Assembly: GCF_003233725.1 (NCBI RefSeq)
Contig: NZ_QKQV01000002.1
Coordinates: 186,001 to 250,000, forward strand
Direction of reading: 5' to 3'
DNA from: Mesonia sp. K7
GTDB taxonomy: Bacteria > Bacteroidota > Bacteroidia > Flavobacteriales > Flavobacteriaceae
Length of the DNA: 64,000 nt
How positions within the stretch are numbered: the stretch's first letter is position 1; every line of letters begins with the position of its first letter. The translations under genes and the position numbers were made by a program. The notes beneath the pieces were generated by a model. It made no database searches and had not been told where the DNA came from. It saw only the letters and a program-made list of their open reading frames with translations. This document shows positions 27,219-35,529 of this stretch, piece after piece.

Positions 27219-27857
27219 ATGAATTCGATTGAAGCTCTAAACTGGCGTTATGCCACCAAAAAATTTGACGCAGAAACACTTTTACCAGAAAGCAAAATAG
27301 ATACCTTAAAGCATGCTTTTAGGCTTACGGCTACTTCTTATGGTTTACAACCGATGAAGCTTTTGGTGATTCAGGATAAAAATGCGCAACAGAAAATTCA
27401 GACGTTGTGTATGAACCAGCAACAAATAGGAACAGCTTCTCACTTACTTATTCTTTGTACTGTCCAAAATATCAACGAAGATTTTATCGAAAAATATTTC
27501 ACCAAAGTGAAACAAATAAGAAACACCCCAGATAAGATCATACAGCCTTTTCAGGATTTTCTCACAGAAGATTTTAAGGAAAAGACCAAACAGGAAATAG
27601 AAACTTGGGCAGTCAATCAGGTGTACTTAGCCATGGGCAATTTACTCACGGTTTGTGCACAAGAAAAAATAGACGCTTGCCCGATGGAAGGTTTTCAGCA
27701 GCTAGAAATCAACCGATTTTTAGAATTAGAGAAATTAGGTTTGAGTGCTGCACTTTTATTACCAGTTGGCATCCGTGCTGCAGATGATATTTTTGCGGAT
27801 TTTAAAAAAGTAAGAAAACCCTTAGAGGAAATTGTGATTGATTGGAAAAATCAATAA
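27219..27857 (+). CDS. Nitroreductase family, NAD(P)H-dependent FMN oxidoreductase (NfsB-like)
   Basis: From the preferred start at 27219 the protein has 212 residues, beginning MNSIEALNWRYATKKFD, the normal family N-terminus (FMN-contacting R-Y-A-T-K). Other marks are TSYGLQPMKLLVI, WAVNQVYLAMGNLLTVCAQE and the C-terminal FADFKKVRKPLEEIV. These enzymes reduce nitroaromatics, quinones or flavins as cytosolic dimers. In-frame starts at 27201/27204 overlap or abut the -7 promoter box and are less likely. The 3' end overlaps ribB by 7 nt. Confidence 0.9.
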   Translation: MNSIEALNWRYATKKFDAETLLPESKIDTLKHAFRLTATSYGLQPMKLLVIQDKNAQQKIQTLCMNQQQIGTASHLLILCTVQNINEDFIEKYFTKVKQIRNTPDKIIQPFQDFLTEDFKEKTKQEIETWAVNQVYLAMGNLLTVCAQEKIDACPMEGFQQLEINRFLELEKLGLSAALLLPVGIRAADDIFADFKKVRKPLEEIVIDWKNQ

Positions 27858-28996
27858 TTCACATACTCGGTAATCTCCAAGCCGTAACCAATCATTCCTA
27901 CCCTCTTTTTTTGTTGCGTATTCGATAGTAATTTGATTTTATGAATACCCAAATCGTGTAAAATCTGAGCCCCAATACCAAAATCCTTATTATCCATCAC
28001 AATACTCGGAGCTTTCATTTCGCCTTGCGCTTGTAAGTCTTTTAACTCCTCCAAACGTGACAGGATATTAAAACCCGATTGTTCCTGATTGATAAACACA
28101 ATCGCTCCTGCACCTTCTTTATTAAGTGCCTGAAACATATCGTCTAATTTTTTATCGGCATTATTGGTGAGCGTTCCTAATATATCGTTATTGACCAAAG
28201 TAGAGTTTACGCGAACCAAAACAGGCTCATTAGCTTGCCAATTTCCTTTCGTTAACGCTAAATGTACTTGATCGTTGGTGGTTTGTTGGTAGGCTCTTAA
28301 ACGGAATTCGCCAAACCTGGTTTGTATCTGAAAGTCTTCTTTTTTATCAATCAAAGAGTCGTGCTGCATGCGATAAGCCACCAGATCTTCAATCGAAATT
28401 ACTTTTAAATCGAAACGTTCTGCAACTTCCATGAGTTGCGGCAAACGCGCCATCGAACCATCTTCATTCATTATTTCTACAATTACGCCCGCTGGAGACA
28501 AACCTGCCAACCTGGCTAAATCTATAGCTGCTTCGGTATGACCTGTTCTTCTTAAAACGCCTCCTTCTTTCGCTTTCAGCGGAAAAATATGACCTGGTCT
28601 TCCCAGTTCGTAGGGTTTTAAATTTTTGTCGGTAAGTGCTTTTACGGTTTTTGCTCTATCAGAAGCTGAAATACCTGTAGTACAACCGTGACCTTTTAGG
28701 TCTACCGAAACGGTAAAGGCAGTTTCCATCGCATCGGTATTGTTGCGCACCATCATATCTAAGTCTAACTCTTCGCAACGTGATTCGGTAAGCGGTGTGC
28801 AAATAAGACCACGACCGTGCGTGACCATAAAGTTAATCATTTCTGGCGTTACCTTTTCCGCGGCAGCAACAAAATCACCCTCGTTTTCTCGATCTTCATC
28901 ATCAACCACGATGACTATTTTTCCTGCTTTGATATCAGCAATTGCATCTTCAATCGTATCTAATTTTATTTCTTTAGAGAGGGTTTTGGTAGCCAT
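27851..28996 (-). CDS. ribB: 3,4-dihydroxy-2-butanone 4-phosphate synthase with a degenerate GTP cyclohydrolase II-like domain
   Basis: The protein has 381 residues. The N-terminal domain (about 1-205) is a complete RibB: VVDDEDRENEGDFV, GRGLICTPLT, FTVSVD, DRAKTV, RPGHIFPLKAKEGGVLRR, GHTEAAIDLARLAGL. It converts ribulose 5-phosphate to the four-carbon riboflavin precursor plus formate. The C-terminal domain (about 206-381) follows GTP cyclohydrolase II in length and pattern, but the zinc-cysteine segment of RibA is replaced by RVNSTLVNNDILGTLTNNAD, with no Cys. It is therefore probably inactive. The start at 28996 is chosen because the other in-frame ATG (29014) lies inside a -7 promoter box. 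Confidence 0.93.
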   Translation of the reverse strand: MATKTLSKEIKLDTIEDAIADIKAGKIVIVVDDEDRENEGDFVAAAEKVTPEMINFMVTHGRGLICTPLTESRCEELDLDMMVRNNTDAMETAFTVSVDLKGHGCTTGISASDRAKTVKALTDKNLKPYELGRPGHIFPLKAKEGGVLRRTGHTEAAIDLARLAGLSPAGVIVEIMNEDGSMARLPQLMEVAERFDLKVISIEDLVAYRMQHDSLIDKKEDFQIQTRFGEFRLRAYQQTTNDQVHLALTKGNWQANEPVLVRVNSTLVNNDILGTLTNNADKKLDDMFQALNKEGAGAIVFINQEQSGFNILSRLEELKDLQAQGEMKAPSIVMDNKDFGIGAQILHDLGIHKIKLLSNTQQKKRVGMIGYGLEITEYVNY

Positions 28997-29011
28997 AACT
29001 ATAATTTTTTG

Positions 29012-29019
29012 CAAAAATA
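29012..29019 (-). promoter_or_regulatory. -7 element of ribB promoter
   Basis: TATTTTTG on the minus strand (29019-29012) matches TAnnTTTG and lies 15 nt before the ribB ATG. Just upstream is the 12-bp perfect palindrome ACTCTTAAGAGT (29024-29035), a possible operator, although it also lies in the end of the LptF/G gene. Confidence 0.5.
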
Positions 29020-29027
29020 GTGAACTC

Positions 29028-30533
29028 TTAAGAGTCTTTCTTGCTTAAACCTATTTTTTTGAAAAAATTCTTTACCGGAATGGTAATGACATCGGTATTG
29101 ACAAAACCTTGGTCGGTGGTCGCCCGATAAGTAAGGTAAATACTAAGCGGAAACATAATAAATGTTGAAACCCAAGTGGCGACAAAAGGACTAATCGTAC
29201 CGTCTTCAGCACCATTTTTAGCAAAAATACCGATAAAATGATAGGTCAAAAACAATAAAACGGCTATAACCATTGGTAAACCAAGTCCGCCCTTACGAAT
29301 AATAGCTCCGAGCGGAGCTCCTACAAAAAACAAAATAAAGCAAGCCACTGGCAAAGAAAACTTCTCGTGCAGTTGTATTTCTGCTTTATTGAGACTTTCT
29401 GTCTTTTTCTTAAAAACTTCTTTCTTACCTTTTATATTGAGTAAAGTTCCGTTAACGGAACCTTGGGCAACACCTAAGTATTTTTGTTTTTGTATCAAAT
29501 CGTAAGATTGGTATAGTTCTTCTAAAGTTTTGATATGATAGGCTTCTTTCGTTTTTTCGTTAAAATTAGAATTATTGACAACTCGCAAAGGTTTTGCCGA
29601 TGTTGTTTCTTCTTTTGTATTGGGTGATAGTCTATCAAAACCACTCCTATCTTTTATATTATGCAAATAGCTTTCGCGATCTTGATTAAAATCTCTTGAC
29701 ATCGAATCGATAGCAATTACCAACTCGCCTCTATCAAGCATTTTTGAGGAGTTACTATAAAGTTCCTGATCGAGATCTACGTTATTAAAATCAGACATAT
29801 CATAATTGATCTGATATTCCTTAAAATAACTCTTTACGAAAGGTTTTTTCTTTCGCTCGCTGTACTTTTTAGGTTGTAACTCTTCATAATAATTACCATC
29901 TTCCAGCATTAATGTCAAGATATCTGAATCTTCTTCTCCAAAAATTTTACCGCTTTCTGCTTTTAGGACGACGTTGTTACTGTTTGAATTTGCCCCTTTT
30001 TTGTGAATGATAACTTCTTTTAAAATTTCGTCATTTTCACCAGTTTTCTCGGCTACTTTTATATTGATATCGCCTAGCGTATTAAAAGCACCTTCTACTA
30101 TTGCCATCGCAGGTTGCATCTGGGAAATATTTTTCCGTAGGTTGATAATTTTATACTGTGACCAAGGGATCACACTATTTCCAAAAATATAGGTCACTAA
30201 ACTCAAAAAAGTAATAAAGAAAATGAGGCTTCGCATCGCTCTTTGTAACGAAATACCGGAAGATTTCATCGCAGCAAACTCATATTTTTCGGCAAAGCTG
30301 CCAAAGGTCATAATTGAAGCAACCAAAATAGTGAGCGGCAAAACCATCGCCATCATACTGGGCATCAGATAAAACAAAAACTTAGATATAATAAAAATAT
30401 CTAAGTCTTTGCCTGCCAGTTCTGAAATGTAAAGCCAGATTCCCTGTAAAAGGAAAATCATCATTAACACTACAAAAACAGCCAGAAAAGTTTTTATAAA
30501 ACTTACAAATATGTAGCGGTCTAATATTTTCAA
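29028..30533 (-). CDS. LptF/LptG family lipopolysaccharide export permease
   Basis: The 501-residue protein has three N-terminal and three C-terminal TM helices around a large periplasmic jellyroll domain, the YjgP/YjgQ layout. Marks are MKILDRYIFVSFIKTFLAVF, the coupling-helix region FAAMKSSGISLQRAM, and the C-terminal PVACFILFFVGAPLGAIIRKGGLGLP. In the Lpt machine, LptF and LptG with LptB2 extract LPS from the inner membrane. The periplasmic domain (about 115-385) is longer than in E. coli LptF. It is downstream of lolA with no spacer, in an envelope-biogenesis operon. Confidence 0.92.
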   Translation of the reverse strand: MKILDRYIFVSFIKTFLAVFVVLMMIFLLQGIWLYISELAGKDLDIFIISKFLFYLMPSMMAMVLPLTILVASIMTFGSFAEKYEFAAMKSSGISLQRAMRSLIFFITFLSLVTYIFGNSVIPWSQYKIINLRKNISQMQPAMAIVEGAFNTLGDINIKVAEKTGENDEILKEVIIHKKGANSNSNNVVLKAESGKIFGEEDSDILTLMLEDGNYYEELQPKKYSERKKKPFVKSYFKEYQINYDMSDFNNVDLDQELYSNSSKMLDRGELVIAIDSMSRDFNQDRESYLHNIKDRSGFDRLSPNTKEETTSAKPLRVVNNSNFNEKTKEAYHIKTLEELYQSYDLIQKQKYLGVAQGSVNGTLLNIKGKKEVFKKKTESLNKAEIQLHEKFSLPVACFILFFVGAPLGAIIRKGGLGLPMVIAVLLFLTYHFIGIFAKNGAEDGTISPFVATWVSTFIMFPLSIYLTYRATTDQGFVNTDVITIPVKNFFKKIGLSKKDS

Positions 30534-31178
30534 TTAGTCAAGTGTGTTGATGTAATAACCTTGGTATTTACTTCTATCAAACTTAAATAAGTTGCTCGAT
30601 ATCGGTTCGTTGGTCGTAAACTTATTGACTTTTATGGTCACTTGTGTAGCGTTATCTTGTTTCTGAATCATGTTATAAATATGCTTGGTTTGCACATCTA
30701 TACCCAATAAAATCTCTTTGACTTCGGCATTCGAATCTATCGGGATCAACTTCACATATTGTATTTTTCTCCCTTTGACGCTTTGCTCGATATCCCATTT
30801 GTAGGTATAACCGTTTTCATAAAAGGTCAACATTTTTGAAGGAGAAACGCCACCCTCATCTTCAGGATCGTGCTTCGAAATGGTTACTTCTTCGTCTTCG
30901 GGAACAATAGTGTAAAGGTTCTTTCCGTCAAAAATTCTGGTAATTCCCATCAATTCTAAACGGTATAACTCGCCTTTTAGATTGACTTCACCTCGGGTTT
31001 CTTGCTTGATATTTTCGGCAGTATTTTCCAAAACATAGTCAAAACCTACCAAAATATTATCATAGGATTTTACTTTTTTAGAAACTTGGCTTAACAATTC
31101 TTTCGCTTTCGCGGAATTTTGTGCCGTGCTTACCTGAAACGCCAAAACGGCTAATACCATTAAAACTAACTTTTTCAT
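30534..31178 (-). CDS. lolA: Outer-membrane lipoprotein carrier protein LolA
   Basis: The 214-residue protein has a signal peptide (MKKLVLMVLAVLAFQVSTAQ). The LolA-like fold follows: helix AKELLSQVSKKVKSYDNILV, then strands with ETRGEVNLKGELYRLELMGI and RIFDGKNLYTIVPEDEEVT, and a late FKFDRSKYQGYYI. It carries lipoproteins from LolCDE through the periplasm. The start at 31178 leaves a standard signal peptide; the upstream in-frame start at 31214 would abut the ftsK stop and put 12 extra residues in front. It is between ftsK and the Lpt permease. Confidence 0.85.
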   Translation of the reverse strand: MKKLVLMVLAVLAFQVSTAQNSAKAKELLSQVSKKVKSYDNILVGFDYVLENTAENIKQETRGEVNLKGELYRLELMGITRIFDGKNLYTIVPEDEEVTISKHDPEDEGGVSPSKMLTFYENGYTYKWDIEQSVKGRKIQYVKLIPIDSNAEVKEILLGIDVQTKHIYNMIQKQDNATQVTIKVNKFTTNEPISSNLFKFDRSKYQGYYINTLD

Positions 31179-31214
31179 TTGCAATGATTTTAATTTTTTA
31201 AATGCTTTCAACAT

Positions 31215-33599
31215 TTATGATTCTTCATTATTTAAAAATTCTTCGAGCGCTACCAAATCAGTAATCAAAACACTTCTGGCTTTACTACCTTCAAACGGAC
31301 CTACAATTCCTGCAGCCTCCATTTGGTCGATAATTCTACCTGCCCTGTTGTAACCTATTTTTAGTTTTCGCTGTAAAAGCGAAGCAGAACCTTGTTGTGC
31401 GGTCACCAGTATTTCAGCAGCTTCTCTAAAGAGTTGATCTCTATCGCCTACATCTATATCAAGACCTGTGCCACTTTCTTCCCCTTGATATTCCGGAAGC
31501 TGATAAGCATCGGCGTAAGCCTTTTGCGAACCTATAAAATCGGTTATTTTTTCTACTTCTGGCGTATCTACAAAAGCACACTGCAAACGGATAAGATTGT
31601 TGCCTTGTGTGTAGAGCATATCTCCTTTTCCGATAAGTTGTTCAGCACCACCTGCATCTAAAATGGTACGCGAATCTATTTTACTGGTCACTCTAAAAGC
31701 GATACGAGCCGGGAAGTTGGCTTTGATCATACCAGTAATCACATTTACCGATGGTCGCTGTGTCGCAATAATCAAGTGAATACCAATCGCACGAGCCAAT
31801 TGTGCCAAACGAGCAATAGGCGTTTCTACCTCTTTTCCGGCGGTCATAATCAAGTCGGCAAACTCGTCTACGACTAAAACAATATAGGGTAAAAACTTGT
31901 GCCCGTCGTTCGGGTTGAGTTTTCTTTGCTTGAACTTTTCGTTGTACTCTTTAATGTTACGTACCATCGCATCTTTGAGCAAGTCATAACGATTATCCAT
32001 TTCGATACAAAGCGAGTTGAGCGTATTGATTACTTTACTGTTATCGGTAATAATCGCTTCTTCGGTGTCTGGAAGTTTAGCGAGGTAATGTCGTTCTATC
32101 TTATTGAAAAGTGTGAGTTCTACTTTTTTCGGGTCAACCAACACAAATTTGACTTCTGCGGGATGTTTCTGGTACAATAACGAAGTTAAGATCGCATTTA
32201 AACCTACAGATTTACCTTGCCCTGTTGCTCCAGCCATTAATAAGTGAGGCATTTTGGCCAAATCGACCACAAAAGTTTCGTTCGAAATGGTTTTTCCTAA
32301 AGCAATTGGCAATTGCATTTCTGCATGCTGAAATTTGGAGGAAGCAATCACTTGACGCATACTTACTGTAGTCGAATTTTTGTTGGGCACTTCGATACCA
32401 ATCGTTCCTTTTCCTGGAATAGGTGCAATTATTCTAATTCCTAAAGCTGAGAGCGAAAGTGCAATATCGTCTTCCAAATTTTTAATTTTCGAAATCCTAA
32501 TTCCTGCTTCGGGTACGATTTCATACAAAGTTACCGTTGGTCCAACTGTGGCTTTGATTTGTGCTATATCAATCTTGTAGTTTTTAAGCGTATCTACAAT
32601 ATTGTTTTTGTTTTCTTCGAGTTCTTCTTGGTCGATGGTAATTCCTTTTCCGTCGGTATAGTCTTTTAGCAATTCGATGGTAGGAAATCTAAAGTTTTTA
32701 AGCTCTAAAGTCGGGTCAAATTCTCCAAAATCGTTAACCAATTTTTTGCTGAGTGACTCCTCTTCTACTTCTTCCTCTTGTGCGGTTTCTACTTCCATAT
32801 CGACATCACCTTCTTCGTTAGACGACGGAATCACAATTTTTTCTGCTGGTTTTGGTGGTTCTGGCTCTTCTTGAGGTGTATTCCTCTCTTTTTCCATAAA
32901 CTCCTTGATAATGGCTTCATCATCCTCTTCTTCTGAAACCACTACTTCTTCTTTTGCGTGTGTTTTTGTTTCCGCTTGAGCGGAATTGAAATCTTCTACC
33001 ACTTCACTTTTTGTTCGTTTAAACTGACTTGCCACCAATTCTGGCGTAATGTTAAAACGAACGACTAAGTAGATAATCAGAACAAACAAAAGTAGTAAAA
33101 CCGTTCCGGTGAAGCCAAGGTAATCTTGTAGGTAATCGTTAGTTTCGTAACCTACGGTTCCGCCCAAAAGGGAATTTTTATGTGCCAAAAAACCCAAGCT
33201 TGTCGATAGCCAAAGCATCACGAGTAAACCCCAGAACCAAAATTTATAAAGTGACTTTAACTTTAGATTGAAGAACAAGTAAATCCCCGTAAGGGAAATT
33301 AAAATAGCAATGCTGTAAGCTGGTATTCCGAAACCTTTATAGATGAAAAAATCACTGATGACTGCTCCAAATTTGCTGAGCCAGTTTTTGGTTTCTACTG
33401 TTCTGTTGGCTACTTGGCTGAGCGTGTCTTGGTCGTATTTCCAATTGAACAAAAAAGAGGTAAATGCAATGAGCAGTGCAATACCCAACAAAATTAAAAA
33501 AGCACCTAACAAAACTTTATGCTTTCTGGTTAAAGTAAACTTTGGTAAACTTTTTTTGGTTTTGGTCGCTTTTTTTGTTTTGGTTTTACGCTTGGCCAT
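31215..33599 (-). CDS. ftsK: DNA translocase FtsK/SpoIIIE family
   Basis: The 794-residue protein has four TM helices in the first about 190 residues, an acidic linker (about 200-300, EEVVVSEEEDDEAIIKEFME), then the alpha and beta motor domains with Walker A GATGQGKSVGLNAIL (about 455-470) and Walker B YIVLVVDEFADLIMTAG, and a C-terminal winged-helix gamma domain (ILVTAQQGSASLLQRKLKIG). FtsK anchors at the septum and pumps chromosome ends toward dif for XerCD. The linker is shorter than in E. coli, as usual in Bacteroidetes. Confidence 0.97.
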   Translation of the reverse strand: MAKRKTKTKKATKTKKSLPKFTLTRKHKVLLGAFLILLGIALLIAFTSFLFNWKYDQDTLSQVANRTVETKNWLSKFGAVISDFFIYKGFGIPAYSIAILISLTGIYLFFNLKLKSLYKFWFWGLLVMLWLSTSLGFLAHKNSLLGGTVGYETNDYLQDYLGFTGTVLLLLFVLIIYLVVRFNITPELVASQFKRTKSEVVEDFNSAQAETKTHAKEEVVVSEEEDDEAIIKEFMEKERNTPQEEPEPPKPAEKIVIPSSNEEGDVDMEVETAQEEEVEEESLSKKLVNDFGEFDPTLELKNFRFPTIELLKDYTDGKGITIDQEELEENKNNIVDTLKNYKIDIAQIKATVGPTVTLYEIVPEAGIRISKIKNLEDDIALSLSALGIRIIAPIPGKGTIGIEVPNKNSTTVSMRQVIASSKFQHAEMQLPIALGKTISNETFVVDLAKMPHLLMAGATGQGKSVGLNAILTSLLYQKHPAEVKFVLVDPKKVELTLFNKIERHYLAKLPDTEEAIITDNSKVINTLNSLCIEMDNRYDLLKDAMVRNIKEYNEKFKQRKLNPNDGHKFLPYIVLVVDEFADLIMTAGKEVETPIARLAQLARAIGIHLIIATQRPSVNVITGMIKANFPARIAFRVTSKIDSRTILDAGGAEQLIGKGDMLYTQGNNLIRLQCAFVDTPEVEKITDFIGSQKAYADAYQLPEYQGEESGTGLDIDVGDRDQLFREAAEILVTAQQGSASLLQRKLKIGYNRAGRIIDQMEAAGIVGPFEGSKARSVLITDLVALEEFLNNEES

Positions 33600-33617
33600 G
33601 TAATCTAACTAATAAGG

Positions 33618-33625
33618 CAAAAGTA
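33618..33625 (-). promoter_or_regulatory. -7 element of the ftsK-lolA-lptF/G promoter
   Basis: TACTTTTG on the minus strand (33625-33618) matches TAnnTTTG and lies 18 nt before the ftsK start; no TTG at -33 was found. Confidence 0.45.
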
Positions 33626-33674
33626 CAAATATGAATGTATTTTTTTAGGGTTATTGCTCAGTATAAATTTAATT

Positions 33675-34040
33675 TTATGGAAAAATATACGGATAGTAAA
33701 TTAAAATACCAATCACAATAGCGATAATGGCCGCAAAAAACACCGCTCCAGCAGCGATATCTTTGATCAAACCTATTTTTTTATGGTACGTAGGGTGTAT
33801 AAAATCGGCAACTTCCTCTACCGCAGAATTAATCCCTTCCAGGCATAAAACTAGTCCTGTTGCGAGTAACTGAAACATCCATTCTACTCGTGTAATACCA
33901 AAAACAAAGCCTAAGATGACCATAATGATGCCGATGGTGACCTGAACTTGTATGCTATGCTCGGTTTTGATGAGCTTTACCAAACCATCAAAAGCATACT
34001 TTATGGATTTTATTCTTCCTATGATGAAGTTTTTATTCAT
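33675..34040 (-). CDS. dgkA: Diacylglycerol/undecaprenol kinase family protein
   Basis: The 121-residue protein has three TM helices and the DgkA signature CLEGINSAVEEVADFI followed by KDIAAGAVFFAAI. The start shows IKSIKYAFDGLVKLIKTEHSIQ, the amphipathic surface helix. It phosphorylates a lipid alcohol, either diacylglycerol or undecaprenol, in the inner membrane. A CAACTTTG box (34065-34058, minus) lies 17 nt upstream. Confidence 0.92.
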   Translation of the reverse strand: MNKNFIIGRIKSIKYAFDGLVKLIKTEHSIQVQVTIGIIMVILGFVFGITRVEWMFQLLATGLVLCLEGINSAVEEVADFIHPTYHKKIGLIKDIAAGAVFFAAIIAIVIGILIYYPYIFP

Positions 34041-34072
34041 TTAGGTTGTACTTTTTCAAAGTTGAAGTTAAT

Positions 34073-34107
34073 AAAAAAAGGTTAGCTAAAATAGCCAACC
34101 TTTTTTT
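34073..34107 (-). terminator. Terminator of the peroxiredoxin-thioredoxin operon
   Basis: The 15-bp stem (34073-34087 with 34093-34107) has one G-T wobble. It is flanked by A7 and T7 and sits just beyond the 82-aa gene. Confidence 0.85.
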
Positions 34108-34127
34108 GAAATCGTAAAAATCTATTT

Positions 34128-34376
34128 TTATTTATCGATAGCGCCCATCACTTTTTTTACAAAGTTATTGGCGGCATCTCTTTCCGGCATACCCTCTTCA
34201 ATCATTTTGTGTACTTCTATCGCGCCACAAAGATTGGTGATGAGTTCTCCTACTACATCCATTTCTGTTTCAGAAACCGAACGATGTTCTGTAAAAGATT
34301 CTAAGACTTCTACCGCTTTTTCTAAATCTTCAGCAGTATTGTTTTTCTGTAAATGTCTAATTACGGGTAACTTCAT
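34128..34376 (-). CDS. Conserved small protein (DUF6952-like) in a redox operon
   Basis: The 82-residue protein, MKLPVIRHLQKNNTAED, is all helical and highly charged, with one Cys in ELITNLCGAIEVHKM. It has no signal peptide. It overlaps the thioredoxin gene by 20 nt and follows peroxiredoxin, so it probably acts in the same peroxide-response pathway. I recall this neighbourhood for a Bacteroidetes family called DUF6952, but the name is from memory. The function is unknown. Confidence 0.8.
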   Translation of the reverse strand: MKLPVIRHLQKNNTAEDLEKAVEVLESFTEHRSVSETEMDVVGELITNLCGAIEVHKMIEEGMPERDAANNFVKKVMGAIDK

Positions 34377-34671
34377 CGATTAAGTTTTTAAGCGATTCTA
34401 ACTGGTTTGTTTGCACTTGATTGACAAACTGTCCATCTTTAAAAGTGGCAAAAGTGGGTAAATTATCTACCGTTGCCAATTTTCTGGATTCAGGAAATTT
34501 TTCTGCATCAACCATGATAAATTGAGCATTATCTGTTTCTGAAGCCATTTTTTTGAATTTTGGTTTCATCAAGCGACAATTTCCGCACCAAGAAGCCGAA
34601 AATTGAACGACAACCGTTCCATTTTCGTTAATCAGTTCTTGTAAATTATCTTTTTCTAATTCTTTTATCAT
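34357..34671 (-). CDS. Thioredoxin family protein
   Basis: The 104-residue protein has a thioredoxin fold with active site SASWCGNCRLMKPKF (CGNC instead of the classical CGPC), ITV-like strands FIMVDAEKFPESRKLATV, and the cis-proline region NLPTFATFKDGQ. It would reduce the neighbouring peroxiredoxin or another thiol enzyme. It overlaps the downstream DUF6952-like gene by 20 nt. Confidence 0.92.
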   Translation of the reverse strand: MIKELEKDNLQELINENGTVVVQFSASWCGNCRLMKPKFKKMASETDNAQFIMVDAEKFPESRKLATVDNLPTFATFKDGQFVNQVQTNQLESLKNLIDEVTRN

Positions 34672-34688
34672 AGCAATTTTTATTTTTT

Positions 34689-35324
34689 TTAGTTTCTTAA
34701 GTAAGTCGCAACACCTTCTCTATTGGCAATCATTGCTTCTTTACCTTCTTCCCAGTTTGCTGGGCATACCTCACCATGTTTTTGTACGTGTGAGTAAGCG
34801 TCGATCATTCTTAAATACTCATTTACATTTCTACCAACTGGCATATGGTTTACACCTTCGTGAAAAATAGTTCCTTCCTCATCAATCAGGTAAGTTGCAC
34901 GGTAAGTCACATTATCACCATCGACCATATAAGTTCCGGTTTCTTCATCATAACGTTCGTTTTCGATATCTAAAATCCCTAACCTTGAACTTAAGTTACG
35001 ATTAGAATCTGCAAGGATAGGATAGGTGATTCCTTCGATTCCGCCATTGTCCTTTGACGTGTTTAACCAAGCAAAGTGTACTTCTGCGGTATCACAAGAA
35101 GCTCCGATCACGATGGTGTTTTTCTTTTCAAACTCTGGTAAAGCGTTTTGAAAAGCGTGTAATTCTGTTGGGCAAACGTATGTAAAGTCTTTTGGGTACC
35201 AGAATAACAATACTTTTTTGTTGTTTTTTCTTGCTTCTTCTAATACATTAATTTTAAAAGTATCGCCCATTTCGTTCATCGCGTTTACTTCTAAATTTGG
35301 AAATTTTTTACCTACTAAAGACAT
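34689..35324 (-). CDS. Typical 2-Cys peroxiredoxin (AhpC/Prx1 type)
   Basis: The 211-residue protein has the peroxidatic site FTYVCPTELHAF (Cys about 50) and the resolving Cys in GEVCPANWEEG near residue 170, together with FLIDEEGTIFHEGVN. It reduces peroxides and peroxynitrite, being re-reduced by thioredoxin or AhpF; the gene just downstream encodes a thioredoxin. A good promoter lies at 35363-35391. Confidence 0.94.
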   Translation of the reverse strand: MSLVGKKFPNLEVNAMNEMGDTFKINVLEEARKNNKKVLLFWYPKDFTYVCPTELHAFQNALPEFEKKNTIVIGASCDTAEVHFAWLNTSKDNGGIEGITYPILADSNRNLSSRLGILDIENERYDEETGTYMVDGDNVTYRATYLIDEEGTIFHEGVNHMPVGRNVNEYLRMIDAYSHVQKHGEVCPANWEEGKEAMIANREGVATYLRN

Positions 35325-35362
35325 AGTTTTTTATTTTTTTAATTGTTATACTTTTTCGGTGA

Positions 35363-35391
35363 CAAATATATATTTTATCTGCCTTCTTCAA
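35363..35391 (-). promoter_or_regulatory. Promoter of the peroxiredoxin operon
   Basis: On the minus strand TTG (35391-35389), an 18-bp spacer and a perfect TATATTTG (35370-35363) lie 38 nt before the start at 35324. Confidence 0.7.
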
Positions 35392-35516
35392 GAGGCATTG
35401 TATTCATGATTATTTATCAATCAATAAATTTTATTTATACGTTAAATTCATTAACATAAGATTTTGTTATAACAAATAATCTTTCTTTCATTTCTTCTAT
35501 AAACAATCATAGTTTT

Positions 35517-35524
35517 TATCTTTA
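35517..35524 (+). promoter_or_regulatory. -7-like element directly before hutI
   Basis: TATCTTTA, one base off TAnnTTTG, ends 5 nt before the hutI ATG, so the transcript would be leaderless or nearly so. Confidence 0.4.
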
Positions 35525-35529
35525 CGGAT

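Noticed and set aside
29024-29035. Palindrome ACTCTTAAGAGT as a proven ribB operator
   Set aside because: It is perfect but short and lies in the coding end of the LptF/G gene; kept only as a remark.
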